Positions 1 to 11,051 of a stretch of 64,000 bases of DNA are shown one piece after another. The notes beneath the pieces were generated by a model. It saw only the letters and a list, made by a program, of their open reading frames with translations, did not search any database and was not told the DNA's origin. Location of the stretch: NCBI GenBank assembly GCA_964035575.1, contig OZ037849.1, positions 744,001 to 808,000 of the forward strand. The letters run 5' to 3'. The position numbers and the translations under genes are program-made. Each line of letters begins with the position of its first letter. Position 1 is the stretch's first letter. The stretch is from Rhynchopus sp. YZ270_cl-10 (taxonomy: Eukaryota; Euglenozoa; Diplonemea; Diplonemida; Diplonemidae).

Positions 1-887
1 GTCTTCGTCGGTACCTTATATGGTTGAAAGTTTTTATAAAAGCCATCAATCTCATAGCTTCGCATTTTTCTTTTCTTTTGATAATTTTTTTTTTGGATTA
101 GTGTAGTTGCCTCGGTTGTGTTGGCACAGTTGTGTGCAATCTCCACCTTTTTTTTTGATTTGATTATTTGAATAAAAAAATGTTGCTGCTATCCTGCAAT
201 AGTGGTCTATAATCAAACATGGTGTGGCTGAAAGGGGTGCGATATAGTGCTATTTTGGGGTCGTCAGCCACACCAAAACAATTTTATTTTTTGAGTCTTT
301 TTGAAAAGGATGCAAACAGAACCTAACACTAAGGACATCCTTTCGCCAAATAAACAAAAACAAAAAAGCAAAAAAAAAAAAAAAAACTTGAAAAACACCC
401 CCGGATTATTCCCCCCCCCAAGAAACTGAGAAAGAAACCTTGCTTAGGTATTCCTTCTCCCTTCTAAAGCAAAAACGCCTTCCAATCCTGCTTCCCTTCA
501 AAAAAAGAGGGGACTTCACTAACAAAAAATAGTTATATTTTTTTTTTCTAGTACCCTTCCCCCCTTCCTAAGTTTAAAGCAATATTGCTTATCTTTTGCT
601 ACCAAACTACAATGCTTTCCCCCCGGCAAAACAACAACAGCCAAAGCAATACAGAGATAACCAACCAATTTTTGGTTTCCACCTTTTTTACTAAGCACGA
701 GAGGCTTAGGTTCATCTATAATTGTGTGGCGCATTTTGCGGTTTTGGATGGCTCAAGAATGGCCCAAAAGTGGTTTAAATCGATGGGCGGGCCACACCAT
801 CTAAACTTTTCTTTTTTCCCCCTCTCTCTCCCTCTCACCCTATCCCCATCTTTTCAAGTAGGTGATACACAAAAGGGAAAATATAAA
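1..887. other. Intergenic, repeat-bearing 5' region
   Basis: No supported gene. The stretch is AT-rich with poly-T and poly-A runs. Positions 101-147 read, on the minus strand, as a copy of a dispersed repeat also present at about 23097-23150, 29060-29125 and 35715-35780 (core ACCGAGGCAACTAC). Positions 691-717 are a copy of dispersed family A (core GAGAGGCTTAGG). A pyrimidine-rich tract at about 805-857 precedes the first gene and could be a 5' untranslated or promoter element. Confidence 0.6.
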
Positions 888-2029
888 ATGGGTTTATTAC
901 ATTCCAAAGACGAAGAAAAGAAGGCAGCAGCCGATTCATCCCCACCCGCACCCGCACCCGAACCCACCCGAGCAAAGCCGACTCTGGCTGGGGGGTCTTC
1001 TCGCATTCTGAGTATAGGCGATTTGCTTTTTCTGAATACTACTGTACCACTTGCCCCTCGGGCTAGCACATGGTCTGCAGTGTATCTATCGCATCGCGAT
1101 GGGAAAAGCTTCACAAAGCTGGTTCACAGTGTACGTAAAATGAAAAATACGTTAATCCTCGTCAAGGATGATGGCGGGCATGTGTTTGCGATGTTCTGTG
1201 CGGATGAATGGAAGGACCCTTCAGACCTCGAGGAAGAGTACGTAAAAGAGAATGCACGCGCCGCGCGGGAACGGCGTCTAGGCAGAAAATATGAGCCCAA
1301 AAAGCGGGAGGCAAGCACGAACTTCTTCGGGGACGGGAACTGCGCACTGCTTGGGGTGCAGCCAGAGCAGGCGTTGTACCGGCCCACACGGATAAATGAG
1401 AACTTTATGTATCTGCAGACCTCGTGGCCAGAGCAGGATATGAACGGGATAGCGATGGGGGGCTTGGTATGTACTATCTGCATACAGAGAAGAAAAACAA
1501 TACCTTTCTTAGAGATCAGTTGTCGGTAACCTTTGGGGCTTTAAATACAGCCAGAAACTTGGCGACCTACAAACTTGTTGACCATAATATTGGCGGATTT
1601 TGGGGGTTTTTCTTGTAATTGGCGACTTTTTTTTGGTCGCCAATCAGAGCAAAACAGGATTATTTTTTTATGAATCTATCATGAGCTCGACAACTGCTCT
1701 TTTACCCAATTTTTCCCTCTTTCTTTCCCCCCTCCTCACCCAACACCCACCCAACACAGCCTGGCCTCTTTGGCGTACAGCTCGACTCTTATCTCGACAC
1801 AGGAAAGTTCCGTGGTGCTAATGGAAAGTGCATGACATTCAACAACCCTTGCCTCGCACACAAGGAGGACTTTAACATCCGTGAGGTGGAGGTGTGGGTC
1901 CTGGGCGATGAGGAGGTGGCTGCCAACGTGTGTACGCAGGTCGGGATTCTTGCAAACGCAGAAGGGAAGAAGGACCAGCAGATCCTTGAGCTCGCGGGGA
2001 AGAAGTTCTACACCTCGCAGGATGAGTGA
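888..2029 (+). CDS. TLDc domain protein
   Basis: Two exons, 888-1466 and 1760-2029, joined in phase 0 by a GTATGT...CACAG intron, give 282 aa. TLDc domains occur in OXR1, NCOA7 and TBC1D24, where they are tied to oxidative-stress resistance and V-ATPase regulation. The domain spans roughly residues 38-255. Visible landmarks are LNTTVPL near its start, FGDGNCALL, MNGIAMGG at the exon junction, then PGLFGVQLDS, and the family-typical TFNNPCL followed by REVEVWVLG after the intron. The protein starts MGLLHSK, a plausible N-myristoylation signal (Gly2, Ser6), followed by a Pro/Ala-rich linker. The start at 888 was chosen because upstream codons in the same frame are low-complexity and lie behind a C/T-rich tract. 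Function beyond the domain is inferred. Confidence 0.88.
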
Positions 2030-3082
2030 AGGAGGTTGATAGGCCAAAATCTGGAAAATTTAAAAAAAAAAAATAGTGGAGCACACTCTAGGGTGGCTAC
2101 ACTAATACAACCAAGTTTTCAAAAAAAAAAAATGTCAAAACGGTGATTGTCGGTTGCAACAATACAAAAAAATCTAGCCTTTGAAAGTTGTAGTGTGTGA
2201 TTTGAAAGTTTTATTTTGGGGGTGATTTCTTGGAATCCGGAATATTGCTCAACATAGTGTGTTGATGTTGTTGTTTTTTGTGTCAAAAGGGAGAATTTTT
2301 TTTTTCAAAGAAAATACTGCAGAACTTAAGGTCGACATTGAGAACCGATATTTACCCCAGTGGTGGTGGTATTGGTGATAGTCGATAAAACAAAGCACAA
2401 AAACAAAGGCCTTCTAGTAAATTTACGGGAGTGGGGTGATAGGGGGAGGGAGCAGCGGTGTTCACCCAGATTTCCCAGCATATTTTTCTCGCTTTTGTTT
2501 GCTCTCAATCTCAATTTTGATGTGTTTTGCATGAGAAGCACATTCATCAGGTGACTAAGCACAGAGAGGCTTAGGGTCATCTTGTCATAGAAGCAAAAGA
2601 AAAAGCCAAAAAGATGATCCTAATCCTGTTGTGCTTAGTCACCTGATAATTTCTTCTCATGCACATCCACTGTATTTTTGCTTCTATTACTTCAATTTTA
2701 TTGGTTTGTGTTCAACCTGTTTTTCTGTCCCCTTTTTTCAACAAAGCGAACTCATGACTGAAGAGAAAATACCGGGGTTTTTTTTTCTCTCTCCGACAAA
2801 AACCCAAAACCTGCCATACAAAGAAGAAGAAAAGAAAATGCCATTTTTTGTTCTTACATTTATTACTTCATTTTTGTTAGTTTTCAACATAACTCTTCTC
2901 ACACCTCTTCCACTGAACCCTATATCACTCTCCCCCTGCACCATACAGAACAACAACACGGAGTTCCATCCACACCCCAATTTAGGGTTTTTGAATTGGG
3001 CATCTTATCCCTTAACCTTCAGGTTAAGGCAAAGCCACCCACCTTCCCCACCTCCCCCACCTCCCCACAAACCAAACCGGCC
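2030..3082. other. Intergenic region with dispersed repeats
   Basis: No supported gene. It holds a copy of a 50-bp dispersed repeat at 2073-2122 (core TAGGGTGGCTACACTAATAC), which recurs inside the aminopeptidase third intron at 29143-29195 and 35798-35850. A fold-back element lies at 2529-2662. A C-rich tract at about 3030-3080 sits just before the next start codon. Confidence 0.6.
2529..2662. repeat. Fold-back element containing family A repeat
   Basis: The left half (GCATGAGAAG, then ATCAGGTGACTAAGCAC) is matched in reverse complement by the right half (GTGCTTAGTCACCTGAT, then CTTCTCATGC), giving a hairpin of about 134 bp with small internal mismatches. The sequence TGACTAAGCAC...GAGGCTTAGG is the core of dispersed family A. 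This copy therefore suggests that the family is, or derives from, a small inverted-repeat element (MITE-like). Confidence 0.6.
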
Positions 3083-4841
3083 ATGGAACTGCGAGGTAGC
3101 TGCCGGCGTGTGGTGATGGCTGATGTGATCACGGTGCTAGGTATTGGTGGGTTGGCAACGTTGTGCTTGCTTGGGGTTGACAGGATCATGGCGACGGAGC
3201 AGGCTGGGCATTTATGGGGCGGGGGTGCGCGCATGGCAACTGCTTCCATTAACGCCACCGGATCGCGCGCAGAGCTGACGCTGCTCCGGGCTCTGCTCTC
3301 TGGGGTCATCATGTTTGCGGTGGCTGCCGTCGCGTACATCCTCGAATTGGATTTGACAACACAGATTTTGGTGGCATATGTGAGGTGTGCGGCACAGCTG
3401 ACGCTTCTTGGGGTGGTTTTGTTCCCAATTTTGACCGCAGATTCGCCGTACGTTACCTTAGCGGTGTTGCTTGCGATGTTAGGAGTAGCAGCGTCCGAGG
3501 TGTCCGCTAGGCTTACCCACGATATTCCTCATCTGTTTCGCATTGTCTTCACCGCGCTTGGTGTTGGGGTCGGCATTAACGTCGCCCTTTGCGTTGTGTT
3601 CCTCGAAATTGATGTTTGGTGGTCTCCCCTCTATGTCATCCCCATATGGGGGATGACATTGGGAAATTCGTTGTCAGCTGTGACGCTTGGGTTGGGGATT
3701 CTGGTGAAGAGGTTGGGTGGGGAAGGGGTGAAGGATGTGGAAATGCTTTTGTCGCATGGGGCCACCCGGATGGAGGCGATCAAGCCGCTGGTGAAGGAGG
3801 CGCTGACGACGGGGTTGGTCCCTACGATTTCGTCGATGAATGTGATTGGGTTGGTGTTTCTGCCTGGGATGGTAACCGGGCAGCTCCTTGGCGGGGCGTC
3901 CCCAGACCAAGCAGTATACTATCAAATGCTTATTATGTTTGTCATCGCTGGGGCCTGCTGTTTCAGCACCCTGCTTGCCGTCGCCTGCACCGTGCTGACC
4001 CTCACAACAGCGACAGGGTCGGTAAACACGCATCTTATCGTCGAGAAGCCGAAGGGTGCCGACATGCTGACACGTCTGTACTATGCTCTTAAAGACTTCG
4101 CAGACAGGAATGGTGGTGTCGCTGCGACAGTTGTAGTCGTCCTCGTCATAGGAGTGGTATGAAAGGGGGCAAATGGGTAGAAAAATGTGAAGAGGTTTAC
4201 AATGGCGTTTTTGTTGTTGAGTGGCAGTGTCTCCGGTGGTGAGAAGTTGTGTATGAACTGTGAGGCTTGATTTTACACGTTTTCGTATCGAAAAAAGTAA
4301 CTATTTTGTTGTTTTTTTGCAACTTCTCTTTTTTATGTTGTTGTTTTACAGATGGCGCTCGCAGCAAAAATGCTTGGACTGTTCGCAAGCACACCAATCC
4401 AGACGGCATTGAACATGGTGATGGTATGTGTACAGTAGCAAAAAGTACACCCAGACTCTCGCGGGGCAGATATTATTTCCCCCCCCGGGTGACATGACAT
4501 AAGTACTACAATGAAATACAATACAAGACAAACAGAGTGGCAAAAACAAAACAAAGTTGAAACAAACTTTTCAAACCCCCCTGGTGACATGACATTTGAC
4601 ATGTGCCCGTTTCGCGGTTGTTACCCCCCGTTTTTTCAACAGAGTGTACATGAAGGTGTTTTTCTTTGCATCAAACGGACTTATCACCTAACTTTCTCAC
4701 CACCCTCAGATTGCCGTCGCACTCTTCGTACCGGTGCTTTTGATCGTTCTTGCGTTTGCAAGAAAGCGTGTGCCCGGGAAGCAGCCTGTAGTAGAGAACA
4801 CTGAGCTTCAACCGCTGCGCCCTCCTCAGGGCTATGTGTGA
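3083..4841 (+). CDS. FetB/UPF0014-type membrane permease
   Basis: Three exons, 3083-4156, 4352-4423 and 4710-4841, all phase 0, with donors GTATGA and GTATGT, give 425 aa. The protein matches the UPF0014/FetB family: a multipass integral membrane protein which in E. coli works with the ATPase FetA in iron export, and in plants includes ALS3 of aluminium tolerance. Landmarks are the IPIWGMTLGNSLSAVTLGLG stretch in the centre, and LLSHGATRMEAIKPLVKEAL with VGLVFLPGMVTGQLLGG-like signatures in the C-terminal half. Exons 2 and 3 add two hydrophobic segments and a charged tail ending QPLRPPQGYV. Start 3083 (CCATGG context) is preferred over the longer frame from 2996, whose extra residues are Pro/Thr-rich. 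No ATPase partner is in the window. The substrate is unknown. Confidence 0.87.
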
Positions 4842-5769
4842 AAACCCAGGGGGAAAAAAACCCCCGTTTTGAAAGAAAGGTTTTGTCAAAAACTCTTGTG
4901 GAATATTGCCTAAAAGGGCCGCCATACGTTTGGTATTTAGTTGTGTGCTGTGCACGTTTTCCTCCCCTCTTTCCCCCCCGCGACATTTTTGAGTGTGGAA
5001 CCCTTGTGTGGAAATGATGCAGTGCAATCAGCCGTCCCCTTCCCTCTGGGTTGAGGTGGCGGCCCGTTGCCATATTGCTTCTCCACGGAAAGTGATCCCC
5101 TATTGAACGTCAGAAAATGAAGTTCCCCCCCCCCGTGCGGTTCGAGAGAGAGAGAGAGAAAGAAAAACGTGTTCACCCCTGACTAATCCGCAGTGGTACT
5201 GGGTGGGTGGGACAAAGGGAAAAGGGTGCACGTGTAGAGATCGTGCGCTGCTCTGGTATCATAGCATTGTGTTCCCTTGTAGGTCGTGTGGTCGTGTGCA
5301 TGCGCCTGTCGTCATGGCATCCGGTGGTTTTGTTGATGCGGCAACAAAAAGGTAACAATTTTTTTTTTTTAGTATATCCTGCTCGCAAAGGGGGGTTTTT
5401 GTTCCCCCGCAACCTTCTGGGCGTTCTTCTCGCGTGTCATCATAACATCGGATTGCTTTTTTTTTTTTTTTTTTTTTGTCAACCATTGATTCAGGGTCCT
5501 AGCTTGGTTTTGGAAAAAAATGCCAAATCTGGGTCAGAATTTTTTTTTTGGGTCAGCAGAGGTTTTGGGCCTTGGGGGGCTTGTCTTGGCTTTTTTGGGT
5601 TTTCCGAGCTCTACCCTCACTGTGGTGGGGTCATTTCAGAAAAATGGACAAGTTCTTGACTGATACAAATTTTGGCCACTACGACTAGTGAGTTGCTCAC
5701 AACGTTAAGTGGAACGCTACTATAACCATAAAAATCACTTCCCGTTCATAGATCACCCAACACAAAATA

Positions 5770-5910
5770 TATAAAATGGCGCCGCAGGCGAAAAAAATTA
5801 GGTACGGTGTAAAAATGTAGCTTTTTACACCACAGAGTCACTCTACGAACCCTTTTTTGCGGAGCAAAAAAGGAAAAATGGCGCCGCAGGCAAAAAAAAT
5901 TGGGTCCAGC
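5770..5910 (+). repeat. Diverged fragment of the 670-bp repeat family
   Basis: It carries the core modules of the large inverted repeats at 51.0-51.7 and 55.8-56.5 kb: AAATGGCGCCGCAGGC twice, flanking ACGGTGTAAAAATGTAGC, CTTTTTACACCACAGAGTC and TTTTTTGCGGAGCAAAAA. The rest of the repeat unit is not recognisable here. Confidence 0.65.
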
Positions 5911-6224
5911 CCTGGACGGTGCCGGATTTTTTTGTCGATATTTTTTTTCTTACCCCAGAAAAGGTGGTGGGCCCCCCCAAAGAGGGGAAAAAATCAGAAT
6001 TTCCCAATTTCCAAATTAATTAATTCCATGGGTGTTCCGTATTCCGGGGGTTTTCGGGGGAAAATCGGGTCCGTATTCCACTATTTTTCTTTGGGTGGGC
6101 TTCCCCTTTGGGGGCCAAAAACAGGGTCAAAACACCCCAAAACTGGTCTTATTTGAATTTTTGGTGACCCGAGCGTTCAGCGGTGGTACCATTAAAAAAA
6201 ATTGGCGTGGCTGCATAACCGCAT

Positions 6225-6385
6225 AGTACACAGTACACAGTACACAGTACACAGTACACAGTACACAGTACACAGTACACAGTACACAGTACACAGTACA
6301 CAGTACACAGTACACAGTACACAGTACACAGTACACAGTACACAGTACACAGTACACAGTACACAGTACACAGTACAGTACACAC
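6225..6385. repeat. Heptamer satellite (GTACACA)n
   Basis: About 22 near-perfect copies of the 7-bp unit GTACACA (TGTGTAC on the other strand), with one short copy near the right end. Open frames through it encode only low-complexity repeats and are not genes. Confidence 0.95.
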
Positions 6386-7217
6386 TGGAAGAAAGGGGGT
6401 GTCCGCCGGAGGCGAAATTTTTATTTGAGGGTTCGTCCTACAAGGAGGAAAATGTCTTTTTTGTGTTGTTTCATTCCATCCCAGTTCGCGGGCACCTCAC
6501 TCAGTGAAAAAGACCGTTCTAAAGTCTCTTAGTTACCCTTCTGCTCTTTTTTTTCTTCCCTAAGGGAATCCCTGTAGAAAAAAAAGTGCACGATCCCAAA
6601 AGTGGTATTCGTATTCCGTCTTAGGAACACCCATGATTAATTCCCCCCTTTTTTTTTTTTCGTGGGTCACGACCCAGGCACTTGGGTCAGCTTGACCCAC
6701 TGACCCAGGCAAGCTAGGACTCTGCATTGATGTACAAAGTACTCCACCTTTTTTTTTCACTTTTCCCCCCTTCAAGTACTTTCTTTTAAAGGGATAAGTA
6801 TCAAAATGGGGTTTTTTGATAAAACAACTTGTTGTCAATTCTAAAAAGATTGGAGGCAGCGCTGCAGCGCTGCAGGGCAAACAAAACGGATTGAAAAAAA
6901 CAGAAGCTTGCTTGTTTTCTTTGAGTACTCAATTAACCACAACAACCGTACTTCAGTTTAACACATTTTTTCACCTTTTTGTTTTCCCGGCTTTGAGCGC
7001 ACAAACAAAAGACCCGATCTTTTTTTTCGATTTTCGAGTACTTTTTTCCAATGTACTTTGTACATCCATGGTCAACGTTTTATGGTTCTTTTTATATTTT
7101 GCTATAGATTCATCGCCATGCGCCTAACTAAAACCCCTTTTTCTCCTTCACATTTTTCTCCACTTTTTTTATTCCCTCTTTCACCCCATTTCTCACCCCC
7201 ACAGAACACCACACACA

Positions 7218-8057
7218 ATGATATCATCTCATCTACGATTGCAGTGCCAACGGCGCTGCTTTAATATGCAGTACGAAAACGCAAAGAGCCAACCATACGA
7301 CCGAAGCGCTCCCGCCGACTGGGACAAATCAGCCGCAGCTAAGTACGACCACGAAACCATCCTACGCAAGGAACAGGAAGCACAACGTTTCCAAAGCGAT
7401 TATGGATTTGACGTCAGCGCGCGAGCAGAATCCGACGATGCATCTGGTGTCCCAATTTTTAAGATAAAAATGACAAAAAAAACTCAGGCCGACATCGATC
7501 GTGAAAACGCTGCAGCAAACACCACAACCTTAACCGATGAGCAGCGTGAGAGCATTCGTCTCCGGCGAAACAAAAAAGCACTTCGTGCAGAAAGCGCTAC
7601 AAAACTCCGTCAAAACCTGACTATCATTAACAAAGGCCGCTCTAATATTGGGTTCTTCAACGTTGGCGACAGCAATATTGGTTGCTTCAACCGAGGGGAC
7701 AACAACAAAGGATTTTTCAATATCGGCGACTACAATAAGGGAATGTTTTGCAAAGGAAACGACAGCTCCGGATTCATCATCAACGGAACTGGAAGCAGAG
7801 GGGTTCTGATCTTTGGCAGTAAAAGCGCTGGGGTAGACGTCTGGGGGGACAAACAGAGTGGGGTCTGTCAAACCTCGGACGACCTGATGAAGTTTCGCCT
7901 CCGAATTTTATACGTAGTATTGGCCTTTGCGCTGCTAATGGTTCCAGTGTTATACAATCGTCAGCAAAGGAAGCGTAGGAAACGCTGGCTCAAGGCCATG
8001 CAATTTGATGAATCCGAAGAAAATATCGATGTAATGATGAAACGAAAGTCTTTCTAA
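7218..8057 (+). CDS. Pentapeptide-repeat single-pass membrane protein
   Basis: Single-exon frame of 279 aa. Residues 1-135 are charged and polar. Residues about 136-217 form eight 10-residue units of the N-x-G-x-F-x-N-x-G-D type (for example NIGFFNVGDS, NKGFFNIGDY), the pattern of Pentapeptide_2 repeats known from mycobacterial PPE-MPTR proteins. One hydrophobic helix follows at about 229-246 (ILYVVLAFALLMVPVLY), then a strongly basic stretch (RKRRKRW). This predicts a membrane-anchored protein with a short beta-helical rod. The basic side after the helix suggests a cytosolic C-terminus. Met17 (7266) is an alternative start. A 3' splice-like TTTCACCCCCACAG lies just upstream, so an untranslated first exon is possible. 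Function unknown. Confidence 0.7.
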   Translation: MISSHLRLQCQRRCFNMQYENAKSQPYDRSAPADWDKSAAAKYDHETILRKEQEAQRFQSDYGFDVSARAESDDASGVPIFKIKMTKKTQADIDRENAAANTTTLTDEQRESIRLRRNKKALRAESATKLRQNLTIINKGRSNIGFFNVGDSNIGCFNRGDNNKGFFNIGDYNKGMFCKGNDSSGFIINGTGSRGVLIFGSKSAGVDVWGDKQSGVCQTSDDLMKFRLRILYVVLAFALLMVPVLYNRQQRKRRKRWLKAMQFDESEENIDVMMKRKSF

Positions 8058-8562
8058 AAAAAAGAGGATGAAACATTGTACTATCATCCAAGCGGCCTTT
8101 GGGGGGGAGGGCATTGTGCAAAAAAGATTCCCTGGCGAATCTGGCGAATGGTGAGCAAAAAAAGGGTATAGTGGAGCTCTTCCCTCCCCGGGGCGGTCTT
8201 CACTGATATCACCGGGTTTCAAAAAAAAACAAAAAAAGAGGTCGAATTTTTTTCCTGAGGGCTAAAATGTCCTGGCATATTCCCTCCCATAGACATACCC
8301 CGAATGGTCGAATGCATATTCGCCCTATATTCGGATCCGAATATCGGGCGAATATGAATTTGCTTTCGGGGTATTCAGAATTCCCCCCCTACCCTAGAGA
8401 TGGTAGACAAATACCTCTCTCTCTCTCTCTCCTCCGCCCCCCTTTTTTTTTTGTAAGAAATGCCAAAAAAAGGGATTTGCTTTTTTAATTTTTTCTCCAC
8501 TTATTTCTTTCCCCCTCCTCCACCACCACCACATTATTTCAGATCTTTCAAAAATACACCAA
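8058..8562. other. Intergenic region with a 42-bp palindrome
   Basis: No gene seen. A near-perfect 42-bp palindrome occupies 8315-8356 (centre GGATCC, one mismatched pair). A CT-dinucleotide and C-rich tract at about 8414-8535 precedes the MORN gene start. Confidence 0.65.
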
Positions 8563-11051
8563 ATGGACGACCCCAACTTCACCGCCGCAGACTCAAACAC
8601 AACACCCTCCACCCACCTCAGCAAATCCGACCCCACTACCACCACCACCACCGCCGCCGCCCCCGCCGCCACCCCCGAACCCTCCTCCTCCTCCTCCTAT
8701 GAACTCCCTGAGGAGCGTTCGCTCTTTGAAGACACAATCGTTACACGCGATGGGCATAAATACACAGGGCAGCTAAAGGACGCATATGGTAGGCCAGCGC
8801 TGATGCATGGCAAAGGTGTGATGTACTATACAAACTCAGATTGTTATGAAGGTGAATGGAAGGAAGGGGTCCGCTGTGGGATGGGCATCATGCACTATGC
8901 AAACGGCTGTGTCTACGAAGGCGAATGGAAGGATGGGGAGCCTAATGGATGCGGATCTATTACCCTCGCGAATGGTGACATCTTTGAAGGCGCTTTTATC
9001 GACGGAAACAAACAGGGTATGGGTACAGAAAGCATCCAATCTACCGGAGAACGCTACGTCGGGTCTTTCCGCTCCAATATGCGGGAAGGGCGTGGGTTTT
9101 TAGAGATGCGCGACGGTGTGAAATACGAAGGAATGTTCCACGCCTCCATCATCAACGGCGAAGGCACAATGACCTTCAACAACAAAGACTGTTATACTGG
9201 GATGTTCGAAAACGGTTTGATGCACGGCAAAGGAGTGTACTCCTTCCACAACAAAGACCGCTACGAAGGTGTCTACGATATGGGCAAACGCATCGGCGGT
9301 ACGTTAGTACAATCCGATGGCAAGCAGTTCGACGCGCAGTTCAACTCAAGCGGCGAGCTTGCGTCCTTACTCAGCCACGGCGACGACGGCATGCAGGTAG
9401 AACACGACCAAGCCAGCAGAAAGGCCTCCACCAGCAGCGCCGACGGCGTCTCCTGGAAGGAAGGCGCAGGCAGCATCACATACGCAAACGGCAACAAATA
9501 CACCGGAGAATTCTATCAAAACCAACGCCACGGCGTTGGTGTCATGCAATACGCGAACATGGACCAATACGAAGGAACCTGGGAAAAAGACATGCGCCAC
9601 GGAAAAGGAAAAATGACCTGGCAAGACTCCGCGCCACCTGAGATAGGCGGCTGGCGTTTCGAAGGGGAATGGCGCGAGGACCTCCCGGATGGGCATGGTG
9701 TGCTCAACATTGATCTCGAGGGGGCACGCTACGAAGGGTGCTGGGTGAAGGGACTGCGCTCGGGCCTGGGTATGCACCTCTAACCCATTTTACCACCACC
9801 AAACCACCTTTTTTCACCCTCTCTTTCACACTCCCCTCCCTCCCTCCCTCAGGCATGGAGACAAAGGACGGCCGGATGTACCAAGGAGAGTTCTATGCCA
9901 ATGCGATGCACGGTCGTGGCAAGCTCACTGAAAAGGACGGTGCGGTGTACTCCGGACAGTTCAAGCAGGGCAAGCTGCACGACGCACGCTCGCGCATTGT
10001 CTACGCCAACGGCGACACCTATGAAGGCGACGTGGAGGAGGGTGTCCTCTGTGGCGAAGGCGTCCTCTGCTTCACAAACGGCGACCGCTACGAAGGTGAG
10101 TTCAAGAACAACTCCCGCTGGGGCTCCGGGGTAATGCACTTCGCAACAGGAGACCAATACGAAGGACGTTGGAACGACGCACAAATGCATGGTCATGGGA
10201 TCATGACGTACGAAGGCAACGCTTCTTATGAGGGCTCTTTCAAGAACAATCTCAAGCATGGACGCGGTATGTGGGTTGCCACTTTCATTTTATCTTTTTT
10301 TTTAGGAAAATATGAGTTATGTTCGTTAGTATGCAATCGCTGCAAAAGTTATATCAAACTTTGCCTGCCACCTAAATTAGAAGTATTTGACCCAAACACA
10401 GCAGGGTTCTGTACTGAGGATTCCCTTTGATTTGCGATGAGAGATCCTTCATTTGTAACCCTCCAGAGGTCTCAAGGGATTCCCTTGAGAGCTAAGAGGA
10501 TTCCCTTGAGAGCACCAAAAATTCCCGCGAGAGAATGTGCGTTTTGGTGACTGATACCGGCCAAAAACTTTTTAAAACGGCCCACAACCTGGTTTCTGCG
10601 ACTCGAAAAGCGTATTCGCATGCTTTTGGGCGTCCGTGGGCCACAAACGATGGTACCCATGTGGGCCGAAAAACATACGTGTTTGTACACAAAACACCAC
10701 AAAAGCGCTTGTTTGCAGGCAGTTCGGGTAGAAAACGACCTCTTCGGGTCACAAAGCTACATCCCTCCCTCCCTTGGCCCTCGGGATTCCCTTTCGGGAG
10801 GTCAGGGCGCCCTCGGGCCTTCGGCCCTCGGGCTGCCCTGACCTCCCTCAAGGGATCCCTCGGGCTCTGGCGGGAGGGAGGGAAATAGCTATGAATATTT
10901 GAGTTTTTTTTTTTTTTTGTAAATTTTATTCACGTCTTTTTTTGTAGGCTGCTGGACGGACCTGACCACTGGAGCGAAGTACAGCGTCAAATTTGAGGAG
11001 AACAACCTGATCTCCAAGGACAGAACGGCAGTCGGGGCCAGGCCTGCCTGA
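8563..11051 (+). CDS. MORN-repeat protein
   Basis: Three exons, 8563-9769, 9853-10266 and 10948-11051, all joined in phase 1, give 574 aa. After a Thr/Ala/Pro/Ser-rich N-terminus (about 45 residues) nearly the whole protein is MORN repeats with the YEGEW...G.G signature, for example YEGEWKEGVRCGMGIMHYAN. I see roughly 15 units. The run is interrupted around residues 260-305 by a Ser/Asp-rich linker. MORN arrays form extended rods, often at membranes or cytoskeletal structures in protists, but no catalytic domain is attached here, so a scaffold role is only an inference. The last exon adds a short non-repeat tail ending VGARPA. Splicing restores the repeat register exactly across both introns, which supports the model. 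Intron 2 is unusually long (681 nt) and carries a GC-rich hairpin. Confidence 0.9.
10770..10875. repeat. GC-rich hairpin inside MORN intron 2
   Basis: The core 10796-10847 pairs GGGAGGTCAGGGC with GCCCTGACCTCCC around an inner GCCCTCGGGCC/GGCCCTCGGGC stem and a short loop. Outer sequences (CCTCGGGATTCCCT and AGGGATCCCTCGGG) extend the pairing imperfectly to about 100 bp. It is much GC-richer than other intron DNA here and looks like an inserted element. Confidence 0.6.

Larger units (their letters stand above)
4842..7217. other. Repeat-rich intergenic region
   Basis: No supported gene. It contains poly-T and poly-A runs, a short GAGA tract near 5143-5160, a fragment of the 670-bp inverted-repeat family at about 5770-5910 (cores ACGGTGTAAAAATGTAGC and GGCGCCGCAGGC), a fragment of the GTGGGGTCA family at about 5611-5655, the heptamer satellite at 6225-6385, and a short GGGTCA-rich palindromic cluster at about 6655-6720. 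Confidence 0.6.

Noticed and set aside
6225-6385. CRISPR-like array
   Set aside because: The unit is 7 bp with no spacers, and the genome is eukaryotic.
6127-6507. Several overlapping frames through the heptamer array encoding Cys/Val/Tyr or Ser/Thr/Gln repeats
   Set aside because: They arise from a 7-bp satellite that is open in every frame. No start context or homology.
10492-10888. Frames of about 119 and 117 codons on opposite strands in MORN intron 2
   Set aside because: They lie in the GC-rich hairpin region within an intron. No domain, and both strands are equally open.
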